Assembly: GCF_010614805.1 (NCBI RefSeq)
Contig: NZ_JAAFZC010000002.1
Location: 248,001 to 312,000 of the forward strand
Source of the DNA: Pseudooceanicola aestuarii
GTDB lineage: Bacteria > Pseudomonadota > Alphaproteobacteria > Rhodobacterales > Rhodobacteraceae
DNA: 64,000 nt
Direction: 5' to 3'
A program made the position numbers and the translations under genes. The notes beneath the pieces were generated by a model. The model was not told the origin of the DNA, ran no database searches, and saw only the letters and a program-made list of their open reading frames with translations. Positions 60,653 to 64,000 of the stretch are shown in pieces (position 1 is the stretch's first letter; each line of letters starts with the position of its first letter).

Positions 60653-61698
60653 GCCTCGTCCTCGGCCAGCAGGCGGGCCTGGTTGTCGGCGGTCAGCGCG
60701 TCGATGACCTCATCCAGATCGCCCTGCATCACCTGCTCCAGCTTGTAGAGGGTCAGGTTGATCCGGTGGTCGGTCATCCGGCCCTGCGGAAAGTTGTAGG
60801 TGCGGATGCGTTCGCTGCGGTCGCCGCTGCCCACCTGCGCCTTGCGGTCGGCGGCGCGTTCCTCGCTGGCCTTCTGCCGTTCCAGATCGAACAGACGGTT
60901 GCGCAGCACCTGCATGGCGATGGCGCGGTTCTGGTGCTGCGATTTCTCCGAGGAGGTGACCACGATACCGGTGGGTTCGTGGGTGATGCGCACTGCGCTG
61001 TCGGTGGTGTTGACATGCTGTCCCCCCGCGCCGGAGGCCCGCATCGTATCGATGCGGATGTCGGCCGGGTCGATGCGGATGTCGACTTCCTCCGCTTCCG
61101 GCAGGACTGCGACGGTGGCGGCGGAAGTATGGATGCGCCCACCGCTTTCGGTGGTGGGCACACGCTGTACCCGGTGCACGCCGCTTTCGTATTTCAGCCG
61201 GGCAAAGACGTTCTGGCCGCGCACCGCCGCCGTGACCTCCTTGATCCCGCCCAGCTCCGTCAGCTGCTGTTCAACGATCTCCATCGTCCAGCCGCGCGCC
61301 TCCGCATAGCGTTGGTACATGCGCAGCAGGTCGCCGGCGAACAGCGCCGCCTCGTCGCCACCGGTGCCGGGGCGGATCTCCACCATGGCCGGGCGGGCAT
61401 CGGCGGCATCGCGCGGCAGCAGCGCGACCTGCACCGCATGTTCCAGATCCGGCAAGGCAGCGCGCAGGCGGGGAAGCTCCTCCTCCGCCAGTGGGGCCAT
61501 GTCGGGATCGGAGAGCATCTGCTCCGCCTCCGCCAGGTCATCGCGGGTGGCGATGTAGCGGCGCACCGCCTCCACCACCGGGCGCAATTCCGCATATTCG
61601 CGCGACAGCGCGGCGAAATCGCCTCCGCCCTCGGCCAGCCTGGCCTCCAGGTATTCGTAGCGCCCGATGATCCGGGCCAGCCTGTCTTCGGAAATCAT
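60649..61698 (-). CDS. prfA: Peptide chain release factor 1
   Basis: RF1 terminates translation at UAA and UAG. The 349-residue protein has the GGQ loop ([21 protein letters not shown] near 225-227) and the codon-recognition PxT tripeptide as P-T-T in [11 protein letters not shown]; an SPF in that place would indicate RF2. [19 protein letters not shown] is a further family segment. The start at 61698 ([10 protein letters not shown]) fits RF1 alignments; an upstream in-frame ATG extends into divergent DNA. It is coupled to prmC. Confidence 0.95.
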   Translation of the reverse strand: MISEDRLARIIGRYEYLEARLAEGGGDFAALSREYAELRPVVEAVRRYIATRDDLAEAEQMLSDPDMAPLAEEELPRLRAALPDLEHAVQVALLPRDAADARPAMVEIRPGTGGDEAALFAGDLLRMYQRYAEARGWTMEIVEQQLTELGGIKEVTAAVRGQNVFARLKYESGVHRVQRVPTTESGGRIHTSAATVAVLPEAEEVDIRIDPADIRIDTMRASGAGGQHVNTTDSAVRITHEPTGIVVTSSEKSQHQNRAIAMQVLRNRLFDLERQKASEERAADRKAQVGSGDRSERIRTYNFPQGRMTDHRINLTLYKLEQVMQGDLDEVIDALTADNQARLLAEDEA

Positions 61699-61762
61699 GC
61701 CTGTTCCTGTCTCCCAAACACCGCGCTTGGTCAAGCGGGAAGGTCCGTGGTATCCTGCCCCG

Positions 61763-62098
61763 ATGACCCGCCTTGCCCCCCACCCGGCGCCAAGGTCGCT
61801 GATCGCGGCGCTTCTGCTGACACTGGCCCCCGCCGGGCCGGTCACCGCCGACGCCAATATCGGCGGAAAGATCGTGGATTGCTACTGCACCGACACCTCC
61901 GGCTCGCGCAAGGAACTGGGAGAAGTCATCTGCCTGCAAGTCGACGGGCGGATGTTCACCGCGCAATGCCAGATGTCGCTGAACGTACCCATGTGGCGCG
62001 AGTTGCAGAATGGCTGCCTGTCGTCCGGGCTGGCACCGCGCGATGCGCGCCGGCCGCTGGGCCAATCCGCGCCGGTCGCCGCGCTTTCCGGTAGATGA
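61763..62098 (+). CDS. Small secreted cysteine-containing protein
   Basis: I do not recognise a named family. The 111-residue protein has a likely signal peptide ([19 protein letters not shown], about 13-31), followed by a core with five cysteines ([35 protein letters not shown]), suggesting a disulfide-bonded periplasmic domain. The basic C-terminal tail may be disordered. It is divergent from prfA (64 bp) and convergent with the DUF1499 gene. Similar short Cys-rich exported proteins occur in relatives without known function. Confidence 0.6.
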   Translation: MTRLAPHPAPRSLIAALLLTLAPAGPVTADANIGGKIVDCYCTDTSGSRKELGEVICLQVDGRMFTAQCQMSLNVPMWRELQNGCLSSGLAPRDARRPLGQSAPVAALSGR

Positions 62099-62121
62099 AC
62101 CGGCCCCCGCTCCCGCGCGAA

Positions 62122-62532
62122 CTAGGCGCGCGGCTCCTCGGCCCCGGCCTCAAGGCTGGCCTGCCAGGCATTCAGACGCTTGGCATTCACGCCGAAATCC
62201 TCGGTCCCGAAACGCTGGCGCCCCCATAGCCGCAGTTGGTCGCCGGTCAGTTGAACGGTGGTATAATCGGGATAGCCGATCAGCCCGCTGCGCGTGACAT
62301 AGGTGATCATCCCCTCCGCCGGGCTGCCGGCCAGCCGGCGGGTGCGCGGCCAGTCCAGCGCGATCCGGTCCAGCCGGGACAGGGCATCGCCTTTGGCGGG
62401 GATCTCCACCACCGCGCCGCGCGCCACCTCTTGCGGCAGACGGTGCCAGCGCACCGGATCGGACGGCGCCAGCCGCACATAGGCCAGCGCCCCGATGATC
62501 AGCCCAAGGGCCAGCCCGATGATCCATGCCAT
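62122..62532 (-). CDS. DUF1499 family membrane-anchored protein
   Basis: This 136-residue protein has one N-terminal membrane helix (AWIIGLALGLIIGALAYVRL, about 2-21) and a DUF1499 domain with family segments RLDRIALDWPRTRRLAG and YVTRSGLIGYPDYTTVQ. Function is unknown. The start at 62532 follows AAAGGA seven bases upstream; an in-frame ATG at 62550 with GGAGG is nearly as good. It lies 89 bp after purS, where purQ is usually found in relatives. Confidence 0.75.
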   Translation of the reverse strand: MAWIIGLALGLIIGALAYVRLAPSDPVRWHRLPQEVARGAVVEIPAKGDALSRLDRIALDWPRTRRLAGSPAEGMITYVTRSGLIGYPDYTTVQLTGDQLRLWGRQRFGTEDFGVNAKRLNAWQASLEAGAEEPRA

Positions 62533-62621
62533 GATCGCATCCTTTCGCATCGCCCCTCCGACACCCCGACTGAACCGGAACCGGACAGCCGCGCGCCCCG
62601 CCCCGACAGCGCCGGGCCAGA

Positions 62622-62852
62622 TCAGGCCATTTCGATCCGGTAGCTTTCGATCACGGTGTTGGCGAGCAGCTTCTCGCACATCTCGCGCACCGTCTCTTCG
62701 CCGGTGTCGGGCGCCAGGTCCAGTTCGATCACCTTGCCCTGACGGACGCCTTCAACCCCGTCAAAACCCATGCCGCCCAGGGCCCGGCGCACGGCCTCCC
62801 CCTGCGGGTCCAGCACACCGTCCTTCAGCATTACATGCACGCGCGCCTTCAT
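62622..62852 (-). CDS. purS: Phosphoribosylformylglycinamidine synthase subunit PurS
   Basis: PurS is the small structural subunit that holds PurL and PurQ together. The 76-residue protein has the family pattern ARVHVMLKDGVLDPQGEAVR (3-22), VRQGKVIELDL (about 36-46) and the end LANTVIESYRIEM. It follows purC by 25 bp on the same strand, as in most alphaproteobacteria. purL is in the window but 13 kb away on the opposite strand, and purQ is not seen. Confidence 0.95.
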   Translation of the reverse strand: MKARVHVMLKDGVLDPQGEAVRRALGGMGFDGVEGVRQGKVIELDLAPDTGEETVREMCEKLLANTVIESYRIEMA

Positions 62853-62877
62853 GGCTGTCTCCTTGGGTCTTGTCAGT

Positions 62878-63636
62878 TCAGTTGATCAGCCGCGGCTTGG
62901 CCGGGCCGTTGGTCTTTGGCAGCACGCCCAGGCGTTTGGCGACCTCGGTATAGGCATCCGTCAGATTGCCCAGATCGCGGCGGAAGACATCCTTGTCCAG
63001 CTTCTCGCCGGTTTCGATGTCCCACAGGCGGCAGCTGTCGGGGCTGATCTCGTCGGCCACGACAAGGCGCTGAAAATCGCCCTCGTAGACGCGGCCGACC
63101 TCGATCTTGAAATCCACCAGCCGGATGCCGACGCCGCGCATGACGCCTGACAGGAAATCGTTCACCCGCAGTGCCAGGTGGATGATATCGTCCAGATCCT
63201 GCTGCGTGGCCCAGTTGAAGGCCAGGATATGTTCCTCGCTGACCAGCGGGTCGCCCAGGCTGTCATCCTTGAAGCAATATTCCACGATCGGGCGCGGCAG
63301 GCGTGTGCCTTCCTCGATCCCCAGCCGTTGCGACATGGAGCCGGCGGCAAAGTTGCGCACGATGATTTCCAGCGGAATGATCTCGCAGGCGCGTACCAAT
63401 TGTTCGCGCATGTTCAGGCGGCGCAGGAAATGCGTCGGCACACCGACATCGGCCAGCCCGACCATGAAGAATTCGGACAGGCGGTTGTTCAGCACCCCCT
63501 TGCCTTCGATCACGTCCTTTTTCTGGGCGTTGAAAGCGGTGGCATCGTCCTTGAAATACTGCACGATCGTGCCCGGTTCGGGGCCTTCATACAGGATCTT
63601 GGCCTTGCCTTCGTATATTTTCTTGCGTCTTGCCAT
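62878..63636 (-). CDS. purC: Phosphoribosylaminoimidazole-succinocarboxamide (SAICAR) synthase
   Basis: PurC joins aspartate to CAIR in purine synthesis. The 252-residue protein begins [18 protein letters not shown], a family hallmark, then [14 protein letters not shown] (about 27-40). Signature segments are [19 protein letters not shown] (about 88-106), [13 protein letters not shown], and [10 protein letters not shown] with [15 protein letters not shown] (about 197-211). The start at 63636 is fixed by the family; a longer in-frame ATG overlaps the divergent leader. It is followed by purS and is divergent from the DUF1476 gene. Confidence 0.96.
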   Translation of the reverse strand: MARRKKIYEGKAKILYEGPEPGTIVQYFKDDATAFNAQKKDVIEGKGVLNNRLSEFFMVGLADVGVPTHFLRRLNMREQLVRACEIIPLEIIVRNFAAGSMSQRLGIEEGTRLPRPIVEYCFKDDSLGDPLVSEEHILAFNWATQQDLDDIIHLALRVNDFLSGVMRGVGIRLVDFKIEVGRVYEGDFQRLVVADEISPDSCRLWDIETGEKLDKDVFRRDLGNLTDAYTEVAKRLGVLPKTNGPAKPRLIN

Positions 63637-63791
63637 GCGGATCGCATCTCCGGCCCGGGCGGGGCGACTCCCCCGCGGTTGCGCCCTCTTACGGCATGGA
63701 CGGATTTGTCGCAAGGCGGCCCCCGGACTTGCGCCGGGGCGCCGGGGTGGGCATATCGGGGGTGACCTTCACCGTACCAGGGACAAGCCGG

Positions 63792-64000
63792 ATGAGCACA
63801 TTCGACGATCGCGAGAACGCATTCGAAAACAAGTATGCCCACGACCAGGAAATGCAGTTCAAGGCCGAGGCGCGCCGGAACAAGCTGCTGGGCCTCTGGG
63901 CCGCAGAGCTGCTGGGCAAATCGGGCGAGGACGCCCAGACCTATGCCCGCGAAGTGGTCAAGGCCGATTTCGAGGAGGCCGGCAGCGAGGATGTCGTGCG
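63792..64000 (+). CDS. DUF1476 / F1-ATPase inhibitor subunit zeta (cut by right edge)
   Basis: The visible 69 residues begin MSTFDDRENAFENKYAHDQE and continue EMQFKAEARRNKLLGLWAAELLG, the DUF1476 pattern. In Paracoccus denitrificans the family member is the zeta subunit that inhibits ATP hydrolysis by F1; in other alphaproteobacteria inhibition is weak or absent. The inhibitory N-terminus lies in the first about 20 residues, which are intact. It is divergent from purC (155 bp), a common position. The rest of the gene is beyond the window. Confidence 0.9.
   Translation, partial: MSTFDDRENAFENKYAHDQEMQFKAEARRNKLLGLWAAELLGKSGEDAQTYAREVVKADFEEAGSEDVV

Overview
The window is a gene-dense, high-GC chromosomal segment from an alphaproteobacterium, most likely Rhodobacteraceae (Roseobacter/Paracoccus/Rhodobacter relatives). 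The evidence is the DUF6456/DUF6477 pair, the trpDC-moaC-moeA-lexA-comEC-gltX-gltA order, argC followed by cytochrome c maturation genes, a DUF1476 (F1-ATPase zeta inhibitor) gene next to purC, a fused indolepyruvate oxidoreductase, and an alphaproteobacterial GTTC-N7-GTTC SOS box. No insertion sequence, prophage backbone, CRISPR array, rRNA or tRNA gene was seen. Almost all of it reads as core genome.

Layout. 1-4.8 kb: OxyR regulator (cut by the left edge) divergent from catalase katA, a VIT/CCC1 transporter, and a divergent DUF6456/DUF6477 pair with a cell-cycle-looking promoter. 5-12.8 kb: an orphan MttB-like methyltransferase, guaA, a small methyltransferase, a Fur/Mur regulator, eno and a serine hydrolase. 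13-19.5 kb: the zwf-pgl-pgi operon on the minus strand, anmK, and divergent tyrS. 19.7-33.6 kb: a PpiD-like chaperone, a divergent polysaccharide deacetylase, then the overlapping run trpD-ung-trpC-moaC-moeA, lexA, comEC on the opposite strand, gltX and gltA. trpE and trpG, which I would expect in this cluster, are absent.

33.7-45.3 kb is a long minus-strand run: indolepyruvate oxidoreductase, a lysophospholipid acyltransferase, murI, argC, ccmE, a GH108 endolysin plus 3TM holin, ccmF, ccmH and an enoyl-CoA hydratase. The endolysin/holin pair matches the lysis module of gene transfer agents (GTA) and sits between cytochrome c maturation genes. A LysR gene is divergent from the oxidoreductase across a strong dyad operator. 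46.3-64 kb: a candidate small RNA, a PRC-barrel envelope protein, purL, bolA and a monothiol glutaredoxin, a coiled-coil/ZapA pair, tkt, a PQQ-type sugar dehydrogenase, DoxX, two adjacent gap genes, DUF4167, prfA-prmC, purC-purS, and the start of the DUF1476 gene at the right edge.

The clearest regulatory theme is central carbon metabolism. A LacI-type palindrome, GTTAGCGCTAAC, occurs perfectly once and nearly perfectly four times upstream of gap2, gap1 and zwf, suggesting one regulator (not in the window) coordinates these three loci. I did not find a clearly undescribed multi-gene system. The best leads are the shared operators with the divergent gap1 paralogue, the DUF6456/DUF6477 promoter with DnaA boxes, the candidate small RNA near 46.6 kb, and the GTA-type lysis cassette.
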